Shown: piece by piece, positions 13,401 through 25,001 of the stretch
How the letters are laid out: every line of letters starts with the position of its first letter
Position numbering within the stretch: the stretch's first letter is position 1
Position numbers and translations under genes: made by a program
Notes under the pieces: model-generated
Told to the model about the DNA's origin: nothing
What the model saw: the letters and a program-made list of their open reading frames with translations, nothing else
Database searches by the model: none
Source of the DNA: Darksidea phi
Lineage: Eukaryota; Ascomycota; Dothideomycetes; Pleosporales; Lentitheciaceae
DNA length: 53,606 nucleotides
Direction of reading: 5' to 3'
NCBI GenBank assembly: GCA_030770425.1
Contig: JASJFT010000274.1
Location: forward strand, 1 to 53,606

Positions 13401-15130
13401 AAATAGTAGAATAGTACTTAAATAGATTAGAGAGGATAACCTTTAATACTTTATTAGATTTAAAAGTATACTATAGTTTAAAGCTAAATTAAAATAGTAC
13501 TCTACTAAATTAGAATATAAGATAATACTTTAGATACTAAAAAAGTTTAGTTTATATCTCTATAGTATCCGATTTACTATTAAGACTAATACTAGTACCT
13601 TAATTACGTAGCTTAATTAGTTATCTACTAATTTCTCTAAATTAGTAATAAATTAGTAACTAGCTATAATTCTATTCTAGAATTTTAAAATCTAATATAG
13701 ACCTAAGAAGAAGAATATAATTATTAATATCTTATTAAGATATTCTTAACTAGAAGAATAGGTTTAACTCTAAGAAGAAGAGGAAGACTTAGAACTATTT
13801 ATAGACTATATTATTAATAAGTATAATAAGTTAGTAAAAGTCTTCTCTATTACTAATTTAAGAATCCTTAATAATAGCTATTTAGATAAATTAGAAGAGA
13901 TTACTTACTTCCTATATATAGTATATAAGCCTAATAAACTATTAAGAAGTAAGAAAAGAAGCTAGATAAAGGCTATATAGATCTTCTTTATAAAAGATAA
14001 CTACCTTTTTAAGAAATTAATCTAGAATCTAGCTATTTAATAGATAATTAATAATTTTAATATTTAGAAGGCTTTAGTATAGAAAGTTTATTAAGTACTA
14101 TACTATTAGAATATCTAAGAAATATTTATAGTAATTTAGTATTAATTTTAGTAGAAGAACTAGTTTTAAATAATAATAAAAGAGTTTTAAAGCTACCTTA
14201 AGTATTAATAGAAGTAAGATAATAGAATAGAAGAGATACTTAAAATTAGTAATCCTAGGGTTATATAGGACTAATAGACTATTAATATTACCTATATACC
14301 TATTAGTAAAGAAGAAGTTTAATTTCTTATAGTTACGCGCGAATATTTATTAGAATAGATTAAAGTTAAGGCTCTAAAGAATACTATATCTAAAAATATT
14401 ATAAAGTTTATCTATTAGGATATTATTTATTAATAAGAAGTATTTTTTTAGTTAAGTATTAATAGAGGGCCCGAGAATAAGTTAATAGTTAAAGTATTAA
14501 TTAAATACTATAAAATATATAAAATTTAGGTATCTTTATATAATTTAAAGATATAAGACTTAATTAAAAGAAATTACTAACTACTAGTTATTATACTAGT
14601 AAAGCTACTAGGTTACTAATTAGAGAACCTACTATTAGTACTATAGACTAATAGAATAATAGTCTAATACTTAACTAGATATATATTAATTAAGCTAGTA
14701 ATAAGAATTTAATCTATTCTACTAATTAAACTTAGTCTAAAATCGTAGTAAATACTTCTATAGAATAAGGTAGTTTTAACTTTTAATTTACTTATACTTT
14801 AAGTAAAATAACTTAAGTAGAAGGGTAAGAAGTTAATAAAAGTAATTAGTTATACCTAGTAGTATAGGCTTAAGATAGCTAATTAATAGAATTAAGTAAA
14901 AGGTAATTAGAGTAATCTAATAGCTAGAGATTTAGTTCTTATTTAGAATACTATTAGAGCTAACGATTAATTAGTAAAGTAGAAGTTTAATAATAGATAG
15001 CTAGAACCCTATTATATAGTAGAAGCTAGAGTAGAGTACTTATACTATAGACTTATAAAGCTTAATAGGACTTTATTTACTTATACTATATATAGAATTA
15101 GTTAAAGTAATTCTATTAAAAGAACTCTAA
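10500..15130 (+). pseudogene. Element B pol: reverse transcriptase, RNase H, integrase
   Basis: The reverse transcriptase starts near 12560 with a WFLVPKKNKDYR-type motif that is still readable. It continues through an FLGYN motif (from FSGYD) near 12710 and the catalytic FINNI at 12889-12903, from FIDDI, where both Asp read as Asn after TG-to-TA change. RNase H begins near 13380 with YIDAS and continues to about 13740. Integrase is clear from a GPRN/LVERN-like stretch at about 14470-14600 to its C-terminal part near 15120. The RT resembles the fungal Gypsy lineage with an F(M/I)DDI box rather than the chromoviruses elsewhere in this window. An acidic, Lys/Glu-rich linker lies near 11690-11800. 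All stops are of RIP type. The protease was not located. Confidence 0.75.
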
Positions 15131-15439
15131 TAATAAGATAATAGAGATATAGGATAGACTAAAGCTAATTAAAAAGGACCTACTAATTAATAATTATTAT
15201 TTAATACTAAGAGCTTTAAGGTATAAAGAAGTTAAAGAGCTAAATAGAAAGTATTTAATAATATAAGTATAGATTAATTATATAAAGTTCCTTATAATAG
15301 AAGTATCCTTAATATAAAGATAAGTTCTATTACTAAAAGTTATTATCTAATAAGCTATTACTAGACTAAAGGTTAAAGAGACGGAATATTAGGTAACTAG
15401 TAGTAAATTAAGAAGTAGTAATAAAGAGTAATTAATTAA

Positions 15440-17700
15440 GAAATAGTTAATTTAGTTAAAGAGGGGTCGTAGGTTTTAAGCTATAATTAGAATTATTTAT
15501 TTATTTTAATTTTCTAGTTTTTATTTTTTATAGTTATTATCGTAGACCTAGTAAAGAAGGATTATTAGTAATAAGAAAGAAATAGATTAGAAAGTAAGAT
15601 TTTAAAAGTTATAAGCTAGTTTATAAAAGTCTAAAGACTATATAAAGATACTAGAAGCTAGATATAAGAAGTTATAAAGAGAAGAATTAAGAGTTAATTA
15701 CTAGTTAAAAAAGTAAAACCTAGAAAACCTATATAGTCTAAGTAGTAGTAGTACTATTATTACTACTACGGCCTCTACTACTATTACGGTTGTTATAATA
15801 AATATTTTTAAAATCCTTATTTTTATTTTTATTCTTACCCTTATTTTTAGATAATTAATAAGAAATTATTAGTATATTAGAATTCTCTAATATCTTATTA
15901 GTAGTATAAGCTATAATAGATAAATTAGACTAAATACGTAGATAATTAGAATTTAGAAGTAATAAATAACTAGACTAAACTAAAGAATTATTATAATATT
16001 AGTCCTAGTACTTATATTATACTTAAAGCTTATACTACTAATACTAGTATTTAATTAACTCGTACTACTCTTATTTAGTATTATTAAAGCCGCTTTAATT
16101 AGACCTAAATAATTATCGAGAATAGCTAGAAGATTAAAGATAGAAATATAGTTTAATCGACTTAGTCCTAATAGACTTATTAAAAAGCTAGATTATAAAG
16201 TAATATAGGGGAGAGTTTAAAGAAAAGTTTAATTAAGAGTCTAGTTAAGAGTTTAAAAAAGAGCTATTAATATAAGAACTAGTTAAAGAAGCTTAAGAAA
16301 AAGGATAGTATAGTTATATTTTACTTAAGTTTATAATATTACTAAAGTTAATCTTAATAAGTAGACGTATAGTACTAGTATCGTCTAGTTTAATAGATTA
16401 GTAGGTAAAGGTAAAAGAAGAAAATTAGAAATAACTTATAAAATATAAAGTAGAATCTTAAATTTCTATTAATAATATAGTTAGTATAGAATCCTTAGAC
16501 TATTAATTACTCGTTTTATTAAACTTACTAATAGCTAGTCTAGACTTTACTAGTTCTTAGATTAGTATATCGACTATAAACTAGACTATTCTTACTACTA
16601 TAACTTCTAGTCTAAGTAGTATAATAGTATATACTAGCCTAAATATTCTATAAATAAAAACCCTACTAGATTTCTAAACTAAAGAACTTACGGACTATTA
16701 TACTACCCTTTATAAGAAAGTTAATTTCTTTAATAATAGTAAGATTATATTAAGCTATATATTAGATAGTATTAATATATAGAATAGCTTCTAAAGAGAT
16801 ATCCTAATACTCGATTTTATAGAGGTAGTAGCTAAAGTTAATCTAAAAAGTTTAATTAATAATTCGATTAGTCTATAGAGTTACTATAAGTAAAATTAGT
16901 ATAGATATTAACTAATTAAAAAGAGAGAAAACTTATATTACTCTAGAATAGTAGTATTAACTATTATTAATAGATAGTCGTAGAGCTAAGATTTTTAATT
17001 ACCTTTCCTACTACCCGAGGGCTAATTAGAAGGGTACTAGCTACCGCCGCTACTACTAGAGACGCCCGTAGTAGTACTATTTATAAATAGGTCGATAGCT
17101 ATACCCTTAAAAGTTATAGCTAGAAGAAGAAGTAAAAGACTTAGAGGCTAAGAAGTTAGAGGCTTAAGAGACTAGTAGACTAGTAAATAAAAAGAGTAGC
17201 TATAAAAAGAAGATTAAAGAGTTTAAGAGAGTATTAGAAGAAACCTTTTATATATATTTTAGCTAGCTACTAGTTATAGAGAAGTTAAAGTAAGAGTATT
17301 TAAAGACTTATTTATAAATATTATTATAAGATTACTAAGTAAGAGTTTAAGGGCTATATAGAGATAAAGAAGTCTATTAAGAAGTTAGAACTAGATTAAA
17401 GACTAATTAGTTTTATAATAATATATTAGATTAGTTAAAGAAAGTTTATCTTTATAATTATACTAACTTACTATTAAAGGCCCTAGGTAGAGAGAGGTAT
17501 TAAGATTAGGCTATAGCCTATTTACTAAGAAGGAGAGAAATAAGAGGCCTACTAATAGCTTCTTAGGACCGTTTAAAGGTAGAGATTACTTAAAGAAAGA
17601 TTCTTAATAGACTAGTAGTAGGGTTTACTATTAATAATATACTGGTATTATATAGAGTTACTCGATCGGGTAGTAGAGCTTAAGAGGACTAAGCTCTTTT
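15440..17700 (+). pseudogene. Element B extra 3' frame of unknown function
   Basis: About 2.5 kb separates the end of integrase from the 3' LTR, far more than a usual Gypsy 3' region. Plus-strand frames there are coding-like: the stretch 17090-17700 reads as a Lys/Glu-rich, probably helical protein interrupted only by RIP-type stops, and 15740-15795 encodes a Ser/Thr-rich run. The colinear part of F (41980-39720, minus) keeps the same structure, so it belongs to the family and is not a private insertion. It matches no domain I recognise. An accessory or envelope-position protein is possible, but I see no convincing signal peptide or membrane segment. Confidence 0.4.
15740..15797 (+). repeat. 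Trinucleotide-rich tract (AGT/ACT), Ser/Thr codons
   Basis: A short run of AGT, ACT and related triplets lies at the start of the extra 3' frame of element B. It reads as Ser and Thr codons in the plus frame. The same tract is present inverted in F at about 41640-41697. It contains one of the rare surviving TG dinucleotides (15791). Confidence 0.7.
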
Positions 17701-17701
17701 A

Positions 17702-17715
17702 GTTAGAAAGAAAAA
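17702..17715 (+). other. Polypurine tract of element B
   Basis: A purine run (GTTAGAAAGAAAAA) lies immediately before the 3' LTR, where a polypurine tract primes plus-strand DNA. The matching site in F reads GAGAGGAAAA on the minus strand next to 39705. Confidence 0.6.
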
Positions 17716-17978
17716 TATAGTATAGTAGTAAAGAAATCCTCCTAATTAAGCGTCGAAGGCTTAGATAAGTAATAAAACGTTAGACTAGACTCTAAAAGGG
17801 TATTATCTAGAAGAGTCTTTAGCTAATATTCGTTATTTATTCTATTATATAGTAGATAGAAGAAATAGTTTAATTAATTAATTATTCGGCCGTCTATTCT
17901 ATTAACCCTTCCCTTCTATCCCTTTAACTACGGGTTATAAGCTCTACTACCCTATCTTTAATATATCTATATACTATA
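17716..17978 (+). repeat. Element B 3' LTR
   Basis: This 263-bp segment is the reverse complement of both LTRs of element F (39435-39705 and 49810-50070). Its ends read TA...TA, the RIP product of TG...CA. It is followed by CTAG, which would be the target duplication, but no matching 5' LTR exists to test it. Confidence 0.85.
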
Positions 17979-18577
17979 CTAGATCTAATATAGACTTCTT
18001 TATCTAATAAGAATTATTATAAGTATCTATTAGATTTAGATATACTACCCTTTACTATAGAGAAAATAGAAAATACTTTTACTCTTTATTCTAGTATCTA
18101 CCTTATAAGATCTCTATTAGTCTTACTAGAATTCGTAATAGTTATCTTAAATAATAGAATATAGGTCCTTATTTAGAAGAAGAATATTATAAAAAACTAC
18201 TAAAGTAACTTTCTATAAACCTTTAGCTTCTAGAAGACTACGTTTTATTCTAACTCTATCTTATTTAAGAACGACGAAGAGTCTAAACTAAAGAACTAGC
18301 TTTATAATATAGAATAGAAACTTATTATTAATAAGAACTAGTATATATAAGAAACCCCCTAGTAGATAACTAAGATTTATTAAGTCTATATTATATTCTA
18401 ACTAGTAGACCTAATAAAAGACTATATTTAGATATAGTTAAATTCTAAGAAAGAAGAAATAGACTTTATATTTAATATAGACTTATTAGAATATATTAAA
18501 AAATACTATAAAGATTCTTATATAAAAAAGAAGATAAAAGTTAAATTTTACTAATTATATATAAATATATATTATAT
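17979..18577 (+). pseudogene. Element C gag, N-terminal part, interrupted by element D
   Basis: The plus frame becomes readable from about 18230. It ends with a Lys-rich stretch (YIKKKIKVKFY, about 18520-18551) just before the LTR of element D. If D is removed together with one copy of its ATAT target duplication, this frame joins the frame at 25006 exactly, codon for codon. That shows the two parts were one gag gene. Stops are RIP-type. The segment 17979-18230 is unresolved and may hold upstream gag or leader sequence. No 5' LTR for C was found; it would lie further left, where element B now ends. Confidence 0.65.
18574..18577. repeat. Target-site duplication of element D (left)
   Basis: ATAT directly before the 5' LTR, matched by ATAT at 25002-25005 directly after the 3' LTR. 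Removing one copy restores the reading frame of gag C. Confidence 0.75.
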
Positions 18578-18746
18578 TACTAATCTATAACTATTTATAT
18601 CTATTACGTATTATATCTATAGCTATAGTACTTTCTTTACTAGATCTTACTATATTAGATATATATAGCCCCTATTTATTTTAGTATTAGTTCTTTATAG
18701 TATAACTTATATTCTATCTTAACCCTAGTATATTTATACTATAATA
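18578..18746 (+). repeat. Element D 5' LTR (169 bp)
   Basis: Direct repeat of 24833-25001, starting TA and ending TA (from TG...CA). Confidence 0.88.
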
Positions 18747-18789
18747 GTTTATACTATTCTTTCTTTTAATTCTACTACTAGGGTAAGAT

Positions 18790-20520
18790 ACTTCTCTAAT
18801 AGTCTAATCGACTACCCTAAACCTAGAAGATACTAAGCTAGATCTATACTATACTAAGAATACTAAGAACTCTAGAAATACTAAGAACTCTAAAAACTCT
18901 AAGAATATTATAGCTACTAAGGATTAGTAACGTTAATAGGGCGAGTAACTTATTACTATAATTAGTTAGATTTCCGTACTAGTCTCTTTTATCCGAATAG
19001 AAGATATAGTAAGCAACCCTACTATATTAATTATACTAGAAAATAAGAAACCTATTTCTCTAACCCGTTATAGTATTAAAGCTATATTAAATATCTTAAA
19101 TATAGAAATATAATATTATATTATCTTCTATACTATAGACCTTAAAGAAGCTTACTAGACTACCTAATAACTTTAAAATAAAAATAGTACTCTATATACT
19201 AAAAATAGTACTCTATATACCTAAGCTCTAATCTATATATTCTACTAATACCTTACTAGTAACTCTAATAAATTCGATAGTACTAATAGGTTTATAAATA
19301 AATACTAAACTAAGTATAAAAATTAAAAATTTAAAATTTAAAGTATCTATATTATAGACGTAGTAATCTTTAATATAGAATTTAAATATATCTAATATAT
19401 TACTAGTCTTATATCTAGTAATATACTTAATATCTATTATAATTAGTTTTATACTATATAATCTAATCTAGAAAACCCTACTAAGTAGAAATAGTAAACT
19501 ATTACTAATCTTTAGAAAATTCTTAATATCTATTATATTACCTCTAACGAATAGATAAAGACTAGGACTAAATTTAATAATCTTATTATAGGTAGTTAAA
19601 CCTTTCTTAACTTTTAGACTAAATTCTATAAATAGGCTACTAAAGTAAAAAAAACTAATATAGAAAAAGTCTAAGTACTATATACTAAGATCTCTACTAT
19701 ACTAGATACTATAGCCTTCTACTAGGAGAAATAACTAGACTATATAAATTATAAGAGATAGGTAGAATTCTTTATATATATTTAGAATAGAAAGTAAGAA
19801 GAAGAATATATTAAGAGAATACGAATTAGCTTCTATCTAAATAATAATAGTTAACTAAATAATATCTTCTAGTCTACTCCTATATCTATATCCCTACTTC
19901 TAGTACTAGTACTAATTTTTAATAATCCTATAATTCTAGATATAATATACGTACTACGTACTTCTTAAGAAGAATATATTACTACTAATATCTATCTCTA
20001 CTATAATAAACTAGGTTACTATAAGACTAATTATAATAAGAAAAAGAAGAACGACGTATAGTTTAGCTAAATTTAAGACTAGAGATAAGCTATATAATAA
20101 TAATTACTATCTAACTAGTTTTAATATTCTCTATTATAGTATTAATACGTCTAAAACTAATATATAACTTTATAGTATCCTTAGCTCTAGTCCTAGTATA
20201 ATAATTAAAACCCTAGTAACTAATTTCTATACTAATACCCGTCTAATAATAACCTCTTCTTTAACTATATTATAGACTAATCTTAAGAGTATACTAAAAT
20301 TAAAATAACCTTTATATTTAATATTTCCTATACTAATACTCTAGTTAATTTAATATTACCCTCTATAAGCGTCTCTTACGTTAATAGTCTAAAAAATATA
20401 TAATCTCTAGCTATTATTACGACTAGAGGTTAGATAGGAAAGAATTATTAGATAGATAACTATATTAGATTTAGACTATTCTAAGTAAAAAGGCCCCTCT
20501 TTAACTTAGATCTATAAATA
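18790..20520 (+). pseudogene. Element D gag with zinc knuckle
   Basis: This is the structural capsid gene. Near 18850-18910 the N-terminal part holds a short imprecise repeat of ACTAAGAA-like units, reading as Thr/Lys/Asn/Ser repeats. A 21-bp exact tandem duplication (seven codons) lies at 19180-19221. Close to the end, 19993-20034 reads YLYYNKLGYYKTNY. This is a C-X2-C-X4-H-X4-C zinc knuckle in which every Cys (TGC/TGT) and the His (CAC/CAT) became Tyr by TG-to-TA or CA-to-TA change. The spacing is exact. Stops are RIP-type. The start is not definable because ATG codons are lost. Confidence 0.7.
19180..19221 (+). repeat. 21-bp tandem duplication in element D gag
   Basis: Two consecutive copies of AAAAATAGTACTCTATATAC plus one base. 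Being a multiple of three, the duplication keeps the gag frame. Both copies have identical RIP changes. Confidence 0.75.
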
Positions 20521-20879
20521 GTAAATTATTATTTATTTATACTTCTTTTTTACTTATATATACTATTATTAATATATAGAGTTTTATAAATAGTAGATAC
20601 TTAGCTATTATCTTTCTTAACTAAATTTTTACTTAAAAATATACTATTAATACTTATACTATATCCTTTCTAAGAAAGCTCTTACTAGCTAATAGTTATA
20701 TAAGCGATATACTTATATAATATATTATTCTATCGATATAGATTAGAAATTACTATAAAAACTACTTATTATATATTATTAATCTAGTCTAAAATATATA
20801 TATTATTCTTAGTCTTTCTTAGCTTTAAAAATATAATCTATCTATTAATTAGACGTTAATAATAGTTAATATAGATTTT

Positions 20880-23800
20880 TAGTACTATTAGAAATACTAC
20901 TACTATAGAACTAAGGTCGTACGAGTAGCTTTTTTAACTATCCCCCCCTATAAAAATATATTAGATAAAATTAACCTATTATACCCTAAGCTATATACTA
21001 ATATAATAAATTATTAACTACCTTTATATATTAAGAATATTAATAAATATAATCTTTATTAATCTAATAAAGAGATTCTAATAGACCTACCCCCTAAACT
21101 TATACTAGACTACCTCTACTATAGAATAAGAAACTTAGATACTAAATATAAAAAAATCTTAGAATACTAAGTAATTATAATATAAAACTATACTATAATA
21201 AAACTACTCCTAGCTATATAAGTAGGTAGACGCCGGGTTATCTTAAGAAAATTTAAGAAAGAACCTTTACTACTACTTAGTATCTTTCTACTAACTAAAT
21301 AAAATTATAAATTTATTAACTTCTTTAATATCTATTTAATAAGAGCCGTAACTTTTATATAATTCTATAAATAATCTAATATAAAAGCTATCTATATTAT
21401 ATAGAACGAACTAGATTAAGTACTTAAGATATTACTAAAGAATAAAGAAGATTAGGTCCTAAATCTTACTAAAGAAGAATTTAAGAATATCCTAGATAGT
21501 AAGATTATAACTAAACTTTTAAATAAATTCCTACTATAATTCTATAAATTTCTTACTAACTATAGATATACTCTATACCTTTAAGGTATTAAAGAATTAG
21601 ATATTAATAAATTTATAGTAGAAAAACTATCCCTATTTAATAATAAGTTAAAAAAGAAACTCCTAAATTAGTTAAAAGATATAATAACTAGATTTCTCTC
21701 TAGAAAAGTAGATAAACTTTTCTTAAGGTAAGTATAGGACTATAAGATTAATATTATCCTTAATAAAGAACTCCTATATTAAAAAAATCGACTCTTCTTT
21801 TTATTTAAACTTCGAGTTATATATAAATAGCTAGATAATAACTTAAATAAGAGTTTTATTTAGAAATCCTATATATAATATACGGTCCTACTACTTTTAA
21901 TAATAAAATTAGATAGAGGAGTATATATATACTAGGACTATAAAGGTCTAAATAATATTACTATTAAGAATTATTATTTACTACCTCTTATTTAAGAAAC
22001 TCTTAATATTCTTTATAATATAAAAGTATATATTAAGTTTAATATAATTACTACCTTTAATAAGCTATATATAGTTAAAGGGTATAAGTAGAAAATAGTA
22101 TTTATTATATATTTTAGACTTTTTAAAATTTTAGTTATATTCTTTAACCTTTATAATATACTAGTATTCTTTTAAAATTATATTAACTATATACTTTATA
22201 ATCTACTAGATCGTATCTATATTATATACCTCGATAATATTCTAGTATACTCGAAAAATAGAAAAGAATACTAAAAGTACGTCTAAGAAGTAGTTTAGAG
22301 ATTAATTAATACTAGTCTCTAAATTAATATTTATAAATATAAGTTTAAGATTATAAAGACTAAATATCTTAAACTTATTATCTTCTCTAGTAGTATTAAA
22401 ATAGACCCGAAGAAAGTAGCTATAATTTAAAAATAGATATAATCCCTATATCTAAAAGATTTATAAAAATTCCTAGACTTTATAAACTTTTACTAATATT
22501 TTATTTAAGACTTCTTAAAGATATATACTTTACTTAATAAGCTCCTATATAAGAATACTCTATAAAACTAGATTATAGAATAGATAACTATCTTTAAGTT
22601 ACTTAAGAATTTCTTTACTATAGTACTAGTACTAGTAATATATAACTTTACTAAAAAAATAGTTTTAGAAATTAATATCTCTAATTAGATATTAGATAGT
22701 ATTCTCTCTTAATATAATAATAATAGTATTCTATATCTAGTTACGTACTTTTCTAGTAAATATAGTACTACTAAATATAACTATAAGATCTATAATAAGA
22801 AGCTACTAGTAATTATTAAGTCTTTAGAAGAATAGTAACTAGAGCTCTAAGAAATTATAGAATTATTTAAAATTATTACTAACTATAAGAATCTAGAATA
22901 CTTTATAACTATAAAAATACTATTATAATACTAAGTTCGCTAATTAGAGTTTCTATTTTAATTTAATTTTAGAATTATTTATCGACTAGACTTAAAAGCC
23001 GTATAACTAGATATATTAAGTAGAATACTAGAGAATTAACTAAATAAAAATAATATTTTCGATAATAGAATAAAAAATAGACTACGAATAGTTCTTCTAC
23101 TAGAAGTTCTTAGTAATAAAGTTCTAAAAGATCTTCTTAACTAAACCCTTATAAGTATAGTACTACTAATCCTCCTAGTTATAAATCGATTTATTAATAA
23201 GCTAATTAACTTTATATACTCTACTATACTAATAGTTATAGATATAATTACTACTCTCTTAGATCTAGGTATAAGATACTAGCTAAAATATCTTTAAAAA
23301 ATTATACGAGTATTAATACTAGACTTTATACTTTACTAAGACTATATATAATACTAAGAATATCTCTTTATACTATCTTATAATAAACTTTATATATAGA
23401 TTCTATATTAAATATATAATACTATATCTACTAGATACCTAAAATAAATTAAAATAACTAAACTAGTTACTTAAGACTACTAGTAGCTATATATAATATA
23501 TAATATTAAAATTTATATCTAAGTATATAAACTCTATATCTAAACTAAAAGCTTTAGATTATTATCCTAAAAATTTCTTAAACCTCTACTAGTTCTATTC
23601 TAGATATAGTCTAATATCTCTATTAACTATATTACCCCGCTTCTAGAATTATAGTAGTATAACTATATATATAAATATATTTTTATTATAGTTTATAGAC
23701 TTATAAAAATATACTATATTATCTCTATTAGAAAAATTAATATATCTAAGTTAGTTAATATCTTTATATCTCGAGTATATTCTCTCTACAACTACCTTAA

Positions 23801-24740
23801 TAATATTTTATTTAATTAAAGAATCTAGTTTATATTATAGTTTTAGAATTAGTTATCTACGAGGCTTAGAATTATACTAAAATACTTCTCGTTATTTTAC
23901 CCTAAGATTAATAGCTAGACTAAGTAAGTAAATAGTAGTATTAAAGTATATCTCTATATATTTATAAATTTCTACTAAAATAACTAGATATAATAGCTTC
24001 TTCTTATAGAATTTACTATAAATAATATTATCTTCGAAATAACTAGTATCTTCTTATTCTTTATTAATTATAGCTTCTATTCGAAACTTAGAGTAGAGTT
24101 TAGTTAATTAATACTACTAAATCTATCTTTATCTTAATAATAGGAATTCTTTAAAGTAAATAATACTATTAATAGATTTAATCGTATTATTATCTAATTA
24201 AAAGCTATTACTAAATAATCTATCGAGCGCTACGAATACTACGTAAATAAGAAGTAGAAAAATATACTAAGATTTACTATAAAAAATAAGATCTTTATAA
24301 ATATAAGAAATATAAAAACTAATAAACTAATAAAGAAAAGAGATAATAAGATAGTAGGCCTATTTAAAGTTTTAAAAGTTTATAATTAAGTATATATTTT
24401 AGAACTTCTAGTAACTATAAAAATATTTTTAATATTCTATAACTTATAACTTTAACTAAAATATCCCTTTTAAAGACTCTTAGGGTAAAATATAATAAAC
24501 TAAGCTAAGTCCTAATATCTTAGAGGAAGAATACTCGAATAAGAAGATAGAATAGAGAAACTAACTAAATAATAGAAATTTAAGTCTCTACTAGACTACT
24601 ATAATAAGGATCTATAATAACTAATATACTTAGTTAAATAGAAATACTACCCTACTATCTAGTAGCTAGCGTCCGACCTAAAAGGTTAAGAAGGTATAGT
24701 CTATTAATTCTATATCGACTATCTAAATAAACCTATCCTA
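20880..24740 (+). pseudogene. Element D pol: reverse transcriptase, RNase H, integrase, chromodomain
   Basis: The reverse transcriptase runs about 21880-22420, with DYKGLNNITIKN (from DYRGLN) near 21940 and the catalytic YLDNILVYS at 22227-22253. The second catalytic Asp is read as Asn. RNase H covers about 22600-23000 and ends with RLDLKAV near 23000. Integrase follows to about 24400. The C-terminal chromodomain is readable at about 24580-24735: a YLVKWKY-like strand, an LASDLKG segment, then FYIDYLNKP. A chromodomain would bind methylated histone H3 and steer insertion to heterochromatin, which fits the position of this element. Stops are RIP-type. The protease is presumed near 20900 but was not identified. 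Confidence 0.8.
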
Positions 24741-24832
24741 AGATAGATTTAAAAGATACTAGTATTAGTAAATTTTCTTTCTATAGAGCTATCCGAGACG
24801 TATAGCTATTTAAAGAAGGGGTACTATTATAG

Positions 24833-25001
24833 TATTAATCTATAACTATTTATATCTATTATATACTATACCTATAACTATAATACTTTCTTTACTAGAC
24901 CTTACTATATTAAATATATATAGCCCCTACTTATTCTAGTATTAGTCCTTTATAGTATAACTTATATTCTATCTTAATCCTAGTATATTTATACTATAAT
25001 A
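24833..25001 (+). repeat. Element D 3' LTR (169 bp)
   Basis: Direct repeat of 18578-18746, followed by the ATAT target duplication at 25002-25005. About 13 differences from the 5' copy, all C/T or G/A. Confidence 0.88.

Larger units (their letters stand above)
8166..17978 (+). mobile_element. Element B: Ty3/Gypsy retrotransposon, 5' end missing, 3' LTR present
   Basis: Element B is a plus-strand relative of element F, which lies inverted at 39435-50070. Matching points give a constant coordinate sum of 57437 (8187 with 49250, 12889 with 44548, 15770 with 41667), so the copies are colinear with no net indel over 7.6 kb. A 16-bp net difference appears before the 3' LTR. Homology to F starts at about 8166. 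F's LTR and roughly 550 bp of leader have no counterpart here, so B has lost its 5' end. Order: first frame, pol, an extra 3' frame, polypurine tract, LTR. Confidence 0.85.
18578..25001 (+). mobile_element. Element D: complete Ty3/Gypsy chromovirus, 6424 bp, nested in element C
   Basis: The element is bounded by two 169-bp direct LTRs (18578-18746 and 24833-25001) and 4-bp ATAT duplications. Inside, in order on the plus strand, are gag with a zinc knuckle, reverse transcriptase, RNase H, integrase and a chromodomain. The length and order are normal for a fungal chromovirus. The two LTRs differ at about 13 positions, all transitions, as RIP would produce and with no transversion. It lies within the gag of element C and so is younger than C. 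Confidence 0.9.
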
